DNA of 64,000 nucleotides from JBBIRG01 sp964410965. GTDB lineage: Bacteria > CLD3 > SB21 > JBBIRG01. The stretch is from contig CAYPIY010000001.1 of assembly GCA_964410965.1 (NCBI GenBank), forward strand, positions 589,260-653,259, read 5' to 3'. Below, one piece after another: positions 10,201 to 17,596 of this stretch. Position 1 is the first letter of the stretch. Each line of letters opens with the position of its first letter. The translations under genes were made by a program, and so were the position numbers. The notes beneath the pieces were generated by a model. It saw only the letters and a program-made list of their open reading frames with translations. It made no database searches and was not told where the DNA came from.

Positions 10201-10629
10201 CATCCGCTCCGGTTCCGGAAGCCTGTCAAACAAAGCCCGAACGGTCGTGATCGTGACGGATGGCTTCGAAGAAGCCAGTTTTTCAAGGCATTCCTGGCGG
10301 AGATTGATGAAATTGACACCGGGCGGTTTGTTGTCATAAGGAAGCCGCTCATCTTCCGGAAAAAATAAGATATTCAGTTCAGGGACTTGGAACTTTTTTG
10401 CGAGTTCCATGAATTCAACCGCCAGAAACGCGTAATGTTCCTGATCCGGTGAAATCAGAACTGTATGCCTGCATTCGGCGATAATCCGGTCCACGATCAC
10501 GGCGCTGACTACGCTGTCGGCCGATCCCCACAATCCTTCGACGGATAGGTTTTTCCCGTCCTTCAGAGACCGGACTAAGGTTTGTGTGTTTGACGATTTG
10601 TCGTAACGGTCAAGAATCTGTTGAAGCAT
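7213..10629 (-). CDS. mfd: Transcription-repair coupling factor
   Basis: Mfd releases RNA polymerase stalled at DNA lesions and recruits UvrA. The 1,138-residue length is normal for the family. The N-terminal third is the UvrB-like, UvrA-binding part (DERLPYDNKPPG). An RNA-polymerase-interacting domain follows (LKPGDIVVHVDHGIARY). The RecG-like translocase has Walker A GDVGYGKTEV, motif II DEEQRFG and LTATPIPRTL, with helicase-C motifs ATTIIENGIDIPN and QLRGRVGRS. A TRCF domain closes the protein. It is the fourth gene of a compact minus-strand run, 16 bp after miaB and 27 bp before the PPIase gene. Confidence 0.98.
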   Translation of the reverse strand: MLQQILDRYDKSSNTQTLVRSLKDGKNLSVEGLWGSADSVVSAVIVDRIIAECRHTVLISPDQEHYAFLAVEFMELAKKFQVPELNILFFPEDERLPYDNKPPGVNFINLRQECLEKLASSKPSVTITTVRALFDRLPEPERMNSYRIDLKTGEPFDFGYLTELLSMNGFERQDIVDQVGTFAVRGGIIDIYPYGQENPARIEFDGNEIHSIRIFDLLSQRSVSSASGLTIYPKLLQDPTAQGSESCLTDHLQSSAVLMMFEPELAEGRGIEHQQTIGEQYLYAKKADPGIDLPENLYFTYTDVRKKLDAFRQVHFCGISGRMHDTVTYKTSRVEEFHGHMDLLREKLEKLKSDQWLIVILCNNEGQSQRLDELLDSETLMSGVDYRIGVGELREGFYDPLEKIAVFTDHQVFGRVRRPRPVKRFKSVQALKHIRSLKPGDIVVHVDHGIARYAGLEKITMEEHTEECLKLLYQGGDKLYVPLEHFARVQKFSGEEGVEPKLNRLGSAEWERVKNKTRKTIKDIAQDLIRLYAERKASAGHAFSPDTPMQLAMESSFEFEDTPDQEKVTEEIKQDMETEVPMDRLVCGDVGYGKTEVAVRVAFKSAQDSKQVAVLVPTTILAEQHYVTFSDRLKEFPVTVDVLSRFRSKKEQQDILGKLAGGQIDIIIGTHRLLSGDVKFRDLGLLVIDEEQRFGVTHKEKIKKLKASVDTLTLTATPIPRTLHFSLMGGRDLSVISTPPHDRLPVKTEITKFDEDLIHDAVMREIHRGGQVYYVHNRVQSIDAVTVTLKEVAPKARFGIIHGQMSPQKVEDVIHRFLKKEFDVLVATTIIENGIDIPNVNTIIIDQAHQYGLAQLYQLRGRVGRSAKQAYCYLLTPGFSILPSDAVRRLQAIEEYTDLGSGFVLAMRDLEIRGAGNLLGAEQSGFINTVGFDLYCQILDETVAALKREEGLGQKATAASPLKRELKTQIKCFLNTYIPDDYVNVTSERVAVYQRLSSVLRLSELEEIEKEITDRFGAPPEETKNLFHVIRIRILADRLRIDKILIEPDFWGFEYHSAFLQQPAHAEILQAIISHNLERTKNIRLKQTREAFTVLYGFPWHDIQKNTKTGDANSDPTAIFPQISETLEKMVSHIHIEP

Positions 10630-10645
10630 ATTTCAGAGAGATAAA

Positions 10646-12025
10646 TCAAACAGGGTTTTCAACCGGGTCGCCGAACAGGGTATGCCCCCCGGTTCCCGTA
10701 ATACGGACTTTCACATAATCCCCGATCCTGAAATTCCGGTCCGGGACAATCACGGTTTGGTATTTTCCGGTCCGTCCCGCAAATTCGAGTTCCGATTTTT
10801 TACTGATTTCCTCGATCAGGATTTCCGTTTCCTTTCCGGTTTCCTGCTGCAGTATGGAATGGGATATGCCCCGCTGAAGCTCAATCAGAGCGGTTATTCT
10901 CCTGCTTTTTTCTGCCTGAGGAACGTCGTCCGTCATGCTGAACGCTTTGGTTCCGGGCCGCGGGGAATAAATAAACGTGAATGCAGCGTCATAACGCACA
11001 TTGCGGAACAGGTCCAGGGTGGATTCAAAATCCTCTCCGGTTTCGCCCGGAAAACCCACGATCACGTCGGTCGTGATAGCTACATCATGAATGATGTCCC
11101 TGATCCGGTGAACCAGTTCCAGGTAGGATTCACGCGTATAGGAACGGTTCATCAGGCGAAGGATGCGGTTTGACCCTGACTGAACGGGAAGATGTATGTG
11201 CTTGCAGATGTTATCGCGCGCGTCGATCAGTCGGATGAGTTCAACGGACAGGTCCTTCGGATGCGGCGAAGTGAAGCGGATACGCCTCACTCCATCGACA
11301 TCGCTGACCGCTTCCAGGAGCCGGACAAAATCTTGTCCTTCATCATTGTAGGAATTGACATTCTGGCCCAGCAGGCCGATTTCCGTGATCCCTTTATCCA
11401 CGGCAGTCCGGACCTCCTCCACAATCGACCGCAGGGACCGGCTCCTTTCCCGGCCCCTCGTATAGGGAACCACACAGTAGGTGCAGAAATTGTCGCATCC
11501 CCGCATGATAGCGATCCAGGCCGAAGTCGCGTTGAACCGTATCGGTGAAAGATCTTCGTACAGTTCTTCCCTCGACAATTCCGTGTCGATCCACAACGGC
11601 TGTTCATCACCGGATGGCTTGACGGGCTTAAAGGCCTCGCTGCACGTTAAGGACTTTTTCTCGATGCTTCTGACCATCTGCGGGATTTTCCGGTAGGAAT
11701 CCGGGCCGAGAATAAGGTTCACGAAAGGCCGTTTGGAGTGGATCTCCTCCTCCAGGTTCCGGGCCATGCAGCCGACGACCCCGACGATCAGGTCCGGTTT
11801 TATTTTTTTCAGACGCCTGAACCGTGACAATTGTCCCCAGACCCTTTGTTCAGCGTTTTCCCGGACTGAACACGTGTTGACGAAGATCGCATCGGCGTCT
11901 TCCGGCGAATCCACCAGTTCGTATTCCATATTCTGCATCAGGCCGGCGATCAGCTCTGAATCGTACACGTTCATCTGGCAGCCGTAGGTTTCGATGTATA
12001 CTTTTTTTCCGGGATTCATAACCAT
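10646..12025 (-). CDS. miaB: tRNA-2-methylthio-N6-dimethylallyladenosine synthase
   Basis: MiaB is a radical-SAM methylthiotransferase that adds the methylthio group to i6A37 of tRNAs reading UNN codons. The 459-residue protein has the N-terminal UPF0004 domain with the auxiliary-cluster motif TYGCQMNVYDSE, further cysteines in NTCSVRENAEQ and VVGCMARN, the radical-SAM motif GCDNFCTYCVVPYTRGRE, and a C-terminal TRAM domain (TGKYQTVIVPD). RGRERSR favours MiaB over MtaB or RimO. Two start codons are possible (12025 and 12019); neither has a clear ribosome binding site. Confidence 0.95.
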   Translation of the reverse strand: MVMNPGKKVYIETYGCQMNVYDSELIAGLMQNMEYELVDSPEDADAIFVNTCSVRENAEQRVWGQLSRFRRLKKIKPDLIVGVVGCMARNLEEEIHSKRPFVNLILGPDSYRKIPQMVRSIEKKSLTCSEAFKPVKPSGDEQPLWIDTELSREELYEDLSPIRFNATSAWIAIMRGCDNFCTYCVVPYTRGRERSRSLRSIVEEVRTAVDKGITEIGLLGQNVNSYNDEGQDFVRLLEAVSDVDGVRRIRFTSPHPKDLSVELIRLIDARDNICKHIHLPVQSGSNRILRLMNRSYTRESYLELVHRIRDIIHDVAITTDVIVGFPGETGEDFESTLDLFRNVRYDAAFTFIYSPRPGTKAFSMTDDVPQAEKSRRITALIELQRGISHSILQQETGKETEILIEEISKKSELEFAGRTGKYQTVIVPDRNFRIGDYVKVRITGTGGHTLFGDPVENPV

Positions 12026-12085
12026 GCGCCGCGATGGTTGAAATGTGCAGTCATTTTATTGAAGATCAGGATCAATCCGCAGTCT

Positions 12086-12631
12086 TTACGCCTCCATCGC
12101 TTCGGAATCCAGGACGATGGGTTCGGTCAGGCTCAGCGCGATGCTCGAAAGCATGACTTCAGGCCCGAGGTTGGTGATATCGCCGGATAGCAGTTTGGTT
12201 TCCACATTTGCGTACAGGGAACATGCCGCGCCTTTCTCGATGGTCAGCCCCGCGAGGCGGCCGGCGTTGGTTCCTACAAAAGTCACCTCGCCCAGCAGTT
12301 CGCTGATGACATACCCGTTGCAATGATGCAGCTGAAGATGGGCGTTAGGCGTATAGACCGTGATCAGCGTTCCTTCGGCCGTTCCCATGGAAACGGAAGG
12401 ATATATTTCCAGCGTCAGTTTCCGGCATTCGGAAGGATTCTCCAGATACATGCGAAAATGGTTGCCGAAATGCTGCACCTGCGCGCCCAGACTGTGGGCA
12501 ATTTTATCAATGTCATGAGCGGTCAGCCGGAACCGGTTTTTTTTCGGCCCGGAACGCTTTGCGGATTTCTTGCGGGTTCCTGAAGCTGATTTGCTTTTTG
12601 AATTTTTCCTGGTCGTTTTTCTGGCAGTCAT
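12086..12631 (-). CDS. Hypothetical protein with lysine/arginine-rich N-terminal tail
   Basis: I do not recognise this 181-residue protein. Residues 1-33 are almost entirely Lys, Arg, Ser and Thr and look like a disordered nucleic-acid-binding tail. The remainder is a compact alpha/beta domain (HDIDKIAHSLGAQVQHFGNH, then a hydrophobic beta-rich part with VTFVGTNAGRLAGLTIEKG). No signal peptide or membrane helix is visible. GGGAG lies 5-6 bp before the ATG at 12631. It sits 18 bp after the membrane-protein gene and 60 bp before miaB, so it is probably co-transcribed with RNA and repair genes. Confidence 0.75.
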   Translation of the reverse strand: MTARKTTRKNSKSKSASGTRKKSAKRSGPKKNRFRLTAHDIDKIAHSLGAQVQHFGNHFRMYLENPSECRKLTLEIYPSVSMGTAEGTLITVYTPNAHLQLHHCNGYVISELLGEVTFVGTNAGRLAGLTIEKGAACSLYANVETKLLSGDITNLGPEVMLSSIALSLTEPIVLDSEAMEA

Positions 12632-12649
12632 ACGTTCTCCCGGAGGATG

Positions 12650-14092
12650 TTACCCTTTTGAATCATAAATCACATTGCCCAGGTCCTTACCCTGGATTTT
12701 TCCTGAACGGATCGCACCGGCGGTGGTCACTTCATTATGAATACGTTGGAAGGTGTAATTAGGTTTCCCGTCATTATTTAAAATTACTTCGCCCTGGTAA
12801 TCGCGCATCATCCCGTTCAGTGTCAGTTCGACCGCGGGCTGGGTTAAGACGGATTTCGGACTCAGTTCGATTTTCGGATTATGTTCCGCTGCATTGACCG
12901 CGCGCAACACCTCTTCAATCGTGGCTGAGCGGTCTGACCTCTGGAAAATGTAACGCATGATCCTTTTGCGGATGTTCGTTGCAGACCTTTGTTTCCGCAG
13001 TCGGCGGATTCTGAACCAGCGGGCGACAGGTACCGCGAAAAACAGGATCGAAAAGGTTAAGGGTATCCAGCCCAGAACCACCTGGATCATCCGGCCGTCA
13101 AAATCCCTGATCACATCGATATCCTGATAGGAAGAGGAAAGGATGAACACCGCAAAGACCAGATTGAACAGGTTCATGAACATGACCCCGGCGTTCCTTC
13201 CGGCCGTATTGCCGGTTAAGGGATATTCCGGCTCGTATTCGTCCCAGTAATACTCGATCTTGCCGCCTTCCATCTGGCCCAGGCTGCGGGTGATCTCATG
13301 GAACTGTCCGTAAACGACACCATCATCGGAGATCACGGGATCGCCCTTGAACCGCGACAGGCATTCGGAGAAAAACGCATCCGCCTTTTCATACGTCATA
13401 CCGGCCAGCATCACCATCTCTCCCGGAGTGATGATCCCTTTCGACGTCCTCAGGTACGCGGCGACTTCCTTCTCGTTATTCAGCGGGTCAATGTTCACGC
13501 GCGGCGGACCGAATACGAAATCATATACCGAGGAAATGAAATTTTTCTTGTTTTCATTGAGAACGGATTTGTTCGGTTCATACCGCTTGTACGAGTACCC
13601 GTCTTTTCCCGTCCGGTAACCGATCGTGGATGTGGCTGTTCGCCACTGAAAAATGGAGATGAATATCCGGAAGAGCCCGTCAAGCTTGACCGGGGAGCGT
13701 CCCTTGCTGTCGCCCTTGGAGGAAGCCGCGACGATCAGCGCGAGGAGCAGGATCATGAATATCGTGAAATAGACCACCAGAGTGACGGCAATCCAGATTT
13801 TGAACAGGACCGTGAAAATTTTCCAGCACCACTCGCCGGCTTGTGCCAGGATTTCTTTCACGGATTTCGCGCCGCGCCTCTGAAGATTCGTTCCGAATGA
13901 GTAGATCAGGTCTCCCTGATCGGTCGCTTTCAGTCGGCATACGTACTTTCCCATCATTTCATCCAGGGCGACCCGCGCTTCCTCGATGGACAACCCGGTC
14001 ACGGCGGCCGCATCGGTCAGCGTGAAACTTCCCTTGAATGCCTTCAATTTTCCTTCTAACAGTCTGACCGCTTCATCGGTTTTCATGATCAT
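12650..14092 (-). CDS. Membrane protein with several winged-helix-like modules
   Basis: This 480-residue protein is of unknown function. Residues about 5-68 form a winged-helix-like module (GSFTLTDAAAVTGLSIEEAR ending DLIYSFG). A membrane segment follows at about 90-122 (WIAVTLVVYFTIFMILLLAL). A second module of the same pattern lies at about 208-262 (GIITPGEMVMLAGMTYEKAD ... GVVYGQF), then two more membrane helices at about 300-360, and a third helical module at the C-terminus (about 385-460, SATIEEVLRAVNAAEHN). The start is ATG at 14092 or 14086. It appears to be the first gene of the run that contains miaB and mfd, and it is divergent from the B12 riboswitch promoter. Similarity to the C-terminus of the protein at 1-1566 is noted in the findings. 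Confidence 0.8.
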   Translation of the reverse strand: MIMKTDEAVRLLEGKLKAFKGSFTLTDAAAVTGLSIEEARVALDEMMGKYVCRLKATDQGDLIYSFGTNLQRRGAKSVKEILAQAGEWCWKIFTVLFKIWIAVTLVVYFTIFMILLLALIVAASSKGDSKGRSPVKLDGLFRIFISIFQWRTATSTIGYRTGKDGYSYKRYEPNKSVLNENKKNFISSVYDFVFGPPRVNIDPLNNEKEVAAYLRTSKGIITPGEMVMLAGMTYEKADAFFSECLSRFKGDPVISDDGVVYGQFHEITRSLGQMEGGKIEYYWDEYEPEYPLTGNTAGRNAGVMFMNLFNLVFAVFILSSSYQDIDVIRDFDGRMIQVVLGWIPLTFSILFFAVPVARWFRIRRLRKQRSATNIRKRIMRYIFQRSDRSATIEEVLRAVNAAEHNPKIELSPKSVLTQPAVELTLNGMMRDYQGEVILNNDGKPNYTFQRIHNEVTTAGAIRSGKIQGKDLGNVIYDSKG

Positions 14093-14185
14093 AGTCCCGT
14101 TTTTTGGTTGTGCTAAATTTATTATTTTTTAGTGTAAATTCAACAACAAACATCAATAATTTGCGGTACGGCGGAAAATTTTCAC

Positions 14186-14214
14186 TTGACTTTTTATGAT
14201 GGTTGTCATAGTAT
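14186..14214 (+). promoter_or_regulatory. Sigma-70-type promoter of the B12 uptake unit
   Basis: TTGACT (14186-14191) and TAGTAT (14209-14214) are separated by 17 bp, and the riboswitch aptamer begins immediately downstream. Confidence 0.65.
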
Positions 14215-14215
14215 G

Positions 14216-14414
14216 AGGCAGGTCTTTGATAAATAAAAGTTCAGGTGTCCCGGCTGGATCGGGATGAAAAGGGAATCGCGTGAGATCCGCGAACTGCCCC
14301 GCAACTGTAAGTCTGATCCGCAAAAGCGGATGAAGTCTTTAATCACGCCCGTCACTGTCCCGGCTTCCCGGGACGGGAAGACATTAAAGATCAGATAAGT
14401 CAGGAGACCTGCCT
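14216..14414 (+). ncRNA. Cobalamin riboswitch aptamer
   Basis: The closing P1 helix AGGCAGGTCT (14216-14225) pairs exactly with AGACCTGCCT (14405-14414). Inside are the conserved cobalamin-aptamer elements: GGGAATCGCGTGAGATCCGC, then GAACTGCCCCGCAACTGTAA, a CCCGTCACTG segment, and the B12 box GTCAGGAGACCTGCC. It lies upstream of a BtuB-like receptor gene, the classic target, and is expected to shut off expression when adenosylcobalamin or another B12 form binds. Confidence 0.97.
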
Positions 14415-14480
14415 GGACGGTTCTGTCAATCCTTCGCGGGAAGGTAATGACGTGGTTTCCTTAGGGAAATTTCCGTTGTT

Positions 14481-14507
14481 ACCTCACTCCAAAAGTGAGG
14501 TTTTTTT
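14481..14507 (+). terminator. Riboswitch expression-platform hairpin covering the ribosome binding site
   Basis: ACCTCACT (14481-14488) pairs with AGTGAGGT (14494-14501) around a CCAAA loop, and a seven-T run (14501-14507) leads directly into the ATG at 14508. This is a standard intrinsic terminator by shape. Its 3' arm also carries GTGAGG, the only good Shine-Dalgarno sequence for the receptor gene. Confidence 0.85.
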
Positions 14508-16442
14508 ATGAAAATCGTTTATGCCCTGTTCGCTCTGTTACCGGCAATTTCCCCTCCTGTATTTTCGCAGGACACCCTTGCCCCAAAAGAATACCATTTC
14601 AAGGAAGTCGTCGTCACCGGAATCCGTACCGACTGGCAGATCTATGAAACCTCGCGGATCCGCGAATTCATTGACGACCGGCTTGTGGGCTCTGTTCAGC
14701 AGAACCAGTTTGTCAACATGCTCAACCTCGCGACGGGCATTGATATCAAGGATTACGGGACCTCCCAGAGCCTGAAAACCCTGTCTGTCCGCGGATCCTC
14801 GTCGGAACAGGTGCTGATCCAGCTCAACGGCGTGCCGGTTTACTCGCCCGCTTCCGGCGCGATCGACGTAAGCCTCATCCCGATGGACCATGTGAAACTG
14901 ATTGAGATCGACCGGGGCACCGGTTTCTCCGGGCTCGGAAACAGCGCCATCGGCGGCGCCATCAACCTGACCACCGGCCCCCAGTACCCGATGAAAAAAT
15001 TCTACAATGAATTCCTTGTCGCGCTTTCTTCGTTCGATCACAGGCGCGCGCAATGGCACAATCACTGGAACATCCTCGGATGGCAGACCTCTACGTCGTT
15101 CACGAAAGATTTCCAGCCCGACAGCAGTTACCAGGTCAACGACCCGTATTCGGGATCCAAAGTGTACCGTGTCCATACCCAGTCCGGCCGCACGTCCGTT
15201 ACAAACCAGGTCCGGAAAAAAATCGGTTTCTTTGAACTGAATCTGACAAACCTTTACACGAACCGGAGCAGCCAGGTTCCGAATTCCATCGACAACAACC
15301 GTTCGGCCCTTTCCGGAGCCAGTCAGGATGACCGTTTGTGGATTCTACAGCCCAGGGTCCGTTACCGGTCGAATCCCCTGACGGATATCACTCTGACCGG
15401 ATCGTACCAGTTTACCGGACTCGAATACAAAAATTCATTAAGCGGCATTCATTCGGAGATTACGACAAAGTACATCTATTTCAACGCTGAGGCGGAGCAG
15501 AAATGGTCCCCGTTCATCGGGACCTCGGCCGGTTATTCCGCGGGATTCGCGAACGCGGAAGGACAGATGCTCAGAAACGCAGAGTCAAGGGACCACTGCC
15601 TGTACGCGAATTCGGCCATCCTGATTCCGATATATTTTATCCGTATCTTTGACCGGCTGTCCTTATATCCGTCGGTCCGTTACGATCACTTCAGCGAGTA
15701 CAGCGATGTCCTGACCGTTCACGGCGGATTTGTGCTCGGACGGTACCTGGACGGAACGACGTATCTGCTGAAGGGATCGGCGGGAAACAACCATCGTGTC
15801 CCGACGTTCAACGAACGGTACTGGAACGGCGACGGAGGCATCGGCAACCCGTCAATAAGGCCGGAACGGTCTTTTTCCGTCAACGGCGGTTTCACGCTGA
15901 TCCGTGACTTTGAAAAATTCGGGACGGTGCAGTCCGAAATCAACGCATTTCATAGCCGCACAGACCGGAAGATCATCTGGGAAACCGGTGTCATTCAGCC
16001 GGGCCTGATATCGCCCGTGAACCTGTACCAATCCCGTTCCGCGGGCTGGGAATTCCTGACCACCTGGGCCTGGGACTCCCTTACCTGCCGGTTCAGTTTC
16101 GTGCGGAATTTATCGGAGGACATCAGCAACCCGGAACCGAGGCGTATCCCCTATTCCCCGCTGTACGTGTTTAAATTCAGCGCGCAGTGGTCCACGGAGC
16201 GGTTCATGTTCTTTCAGTCCACCCGGTACAACAGCGAGCGGTATGTCACCCTGCAGAATACCCGTTTCCTGAAGCACTACTGGATCACCGACCTCACGGT
16301 GCAATACCGGACGGCCTTCCTGGAATCGCGGATCTTCGTCTTTGCCAACCTGAACAATATATGGGATTCCCGGTACGAGCCCGTCGCCCTTTATCCCGGC
16401 CCGGCAAGGCTGTTTGAGATCGGGATCAAAATCGGGTACTGA
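14508..16442 (+). CDS. btuB: TonB-dependent vitamin B12 outer-membrane receptor
   Basis: This 644-residue outer-membrane receptor imports cobalamin using TonB energy. Residues 1-20 are a signal peptide. A TonB-box-like segment FKEVVVTG follows at about 31-38. The plug domain at about 50-160 includes LKTLSVRGSSSEQVLIQLNG and IGGAINLTTG. The rest is a beta barrel that ends in the aromatic residue Tyr. The substrate call rests on the cobalamin riboswitch directly upstream and the BtuG-like gene downstream. The barrel is similar in length to BtuB (about 600 residues). The receptor sequence alone would be called only TonB-dependent receptor. Confidence 0.93.
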   Translation: MKIVYALFALLPAISPPVFSQDTLAPKEYHFKEVVVTGIRTDWQIYETSRIREFIDDRLVGSVQQNQFVNMLNLATGIDIKDYGTSQSLKTLSVRGSSSEQVLIQLNGVPVYSPASGAIDVSLIPMDHVKLIEIDRGTGFSGLGNSAIGGAINLTTGPQYPMKKFYNEFLVALSSFDHRRAQWHNHWNILGWQTSTSFTKDFQPDSSYQVNDPYSGSKVYRVHTQSGRTSVTNQVRKKIGFFELNLTNLYTNRSSQVPNSIDNNRSALSGASQDDRLWILQPRVRYRSNPLTDITLTGSYQFTGLEYKNSLSGIHSEITTKYIYFNAEAEQKWSPFIGTSAGYSAGFANAEGQMLRNAESRDHCLYANSAILIPIYFIRIFDRLSLYPSVRYDHFSEYSDVLTVHGGFVLGRYLDGTTYLLKGSAGNNHRVPTFNERYWNGDGGIGNPSIRPERSFSVNGGFTLIRDFEKFGTVQSEINAFHSRTDRKIIWETGVIQPGLISPVNLYQSRSAGWEFLTTWAWDSLTCRFSFVRNLSEDISNPEPRRIPYSPLYVFKFSAQWSTERFMFFQSTRYNSERYVTLQNTRFLKHYWITDLTVQYRTAFLESRIFVFANLNNIWDSRYEPVALYPGPARLFEIGIKIGY

Positions 16443-16473
16443 TCATTACCAACCAGAAACCGGAATACAGATT

Positions 16474-17550
16474 ATGAAAATGCAATCCTGCGTAAGAATC
16501 TTTTATGCATTTCTGGGCCTTTGTACTGCCGTTTCGTGCAGGGAAGACATCAATATCCCCGCGGGCCAGATGAAACCGGAAGGGATTTACATCGTCAACG
16601 AGGGCAATTATCTCGCCTCTACGGGGGACATTTCCTTCTTCGACCCCGATTCCATGAAAGTCGTGAACAACCTTTTCCTGGGAGCGAACGGCGCGCCGGC
16701 CGGGGATGTCGTGCAGGACATGCTGGTCCACGACACGCTCGGGATCATTGCTGTGAACAATTCGAATAAAGTACGAATCGTGAACATCCGTACTTTCAAA
16801 CTCATCAGGGACATTCCGGTCACGCTGCCGAGAAGGATCGCGATGGCGGGCGCCTCGAAGGCCTATATTTCCTGCTGGGACGGACACGTCCGCATCCTGG
16901 ACCTGAACACCCTGACAGTCACCGGTTCCGTGCCGGTGCCGGAAAGCTACCCGGAGGGAATCCTCGTCGCCGGCGGACTCGCGTTTGTCAGCCTTTCGGC
17001 GGGATTTGACTGGGGAGTGCAGCCGGGACAGCACAGGGAACTCGCGGTCATCAGCGCCGCGGCCGATACTCTCACGGCACGGATACCCGTCGGCTACAAC
17101 CCACAGAAAATGGCCTTGTACGAAGACTGGGACAGAATTTACGTCGCCTGCGGGGGATCGGAATTCACCGCGCCGAAAGCGCACGGGGGAATTTACATTG
17201 TGGATGTCCGGCAGTTAAGAACAGTGGATTCGATTATCACCCAGCCGGGAGAAACCGCTCCCGATACGCTATACCCTTCCGGCATCCGGATCGACAGCCG
17301 GTATTGCTATTTTATCAATCACTTCTCGGGACCCGTGACCGTATTCAACATGCAGACCCTTTACATCACGGGAAAAATCCCCGGCGACCATTACGGACTG
17401 GCCGTGGATCCTTATCACGGGCTGATCCTGACGACCACCCCTTCGGCGGACGGGAAACTGAAAGTGTACAACCCGTCGCTGGAATTGTTGGTCGAATTAT
17501 CCGTCGGAGAATATCCCTCCACGATTGTTTTCAGGTACAGGGAAAATTAA
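16474..17550 (+). CDS. BtuG-like cell-surface B12-binding beta-propeller lipoprotein
   Basis: The 358-residue product starts with a lipoprotein signal (TAVSC, Cys22) if the ATG at 16474 is used; an upstream TTG at 16414 inside btuB would hide the signal and is not preferred. The mature part is a YncE/DUF5074-like propeller with repeated blades such as VRIVNIRTFKLIRDIPVTLP, VRILDLNTLTVTGSVPVPES and VTVFNMQTLYITGKIPGDH. In Bacteroides, BtuG proteins of this kind bind cobalamin at the cell surface and hand it to BtuB. Here the gene lies 31 bp after btuB, within the riboswitch unit, and before a terminator. The B12 role is inferred from context. Confidence 0.85.
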   Translation: MKMQSCVRIFYAFLGLCTAVSCREDINIPAGQMKPEGIYIVNEGNYLASTGDISFFDPDSMKVVNNLFLGANGAPAGDVVQDMLVHDTLGIIAVNNSNKVRIVNIRTFKLIRDIPVTLPRRIAMAGASKAYISCWDGHVRILDLNTLTVTGSVPVPESYPEGILVAGGLAFVSLSAGFDWGVQPGQHRELAVISAAADTLTARIPVGYNPQKMALYEDWDRIYVACGGSEFTAPKAHGGIYIVDVRQLRTVDSIITQPGETAPDTLYPSGIRIDSRYCYFINHFSGPVTVFNMQTLYITGKIPGDHYGLAVDPYHGLILTTTPSADGKLKVYNPSLELLVELSVGEYPSTIVFRYREN

Positions 17551-17565
17551 ATTGAAATTTATTAG

Positions 17566-17594
17566 TTCAGCTTCCCGGGAATGCTGAATTTTTT
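17566..17594 (+). terminator. Terminator closing the B12 uptake unit
   Basis: TTCAGC (17566-17571) pairs with GCTGAA (17583-17588) around a TTCCCGGGAA inner helix, followed by six T (17589-17594). It lies 16 bp after the BtuG-like stop and between convergent genes. Confidence 0.8.
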
Positions 17595-17596
17595 CC

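Noticed and set aside
16414..16473. Upstream TTG extension of the BtuG-like gene
   Set aside because: It overlaps btuB and would bury the lipoprotein signal that begins at the ATG at 16474.
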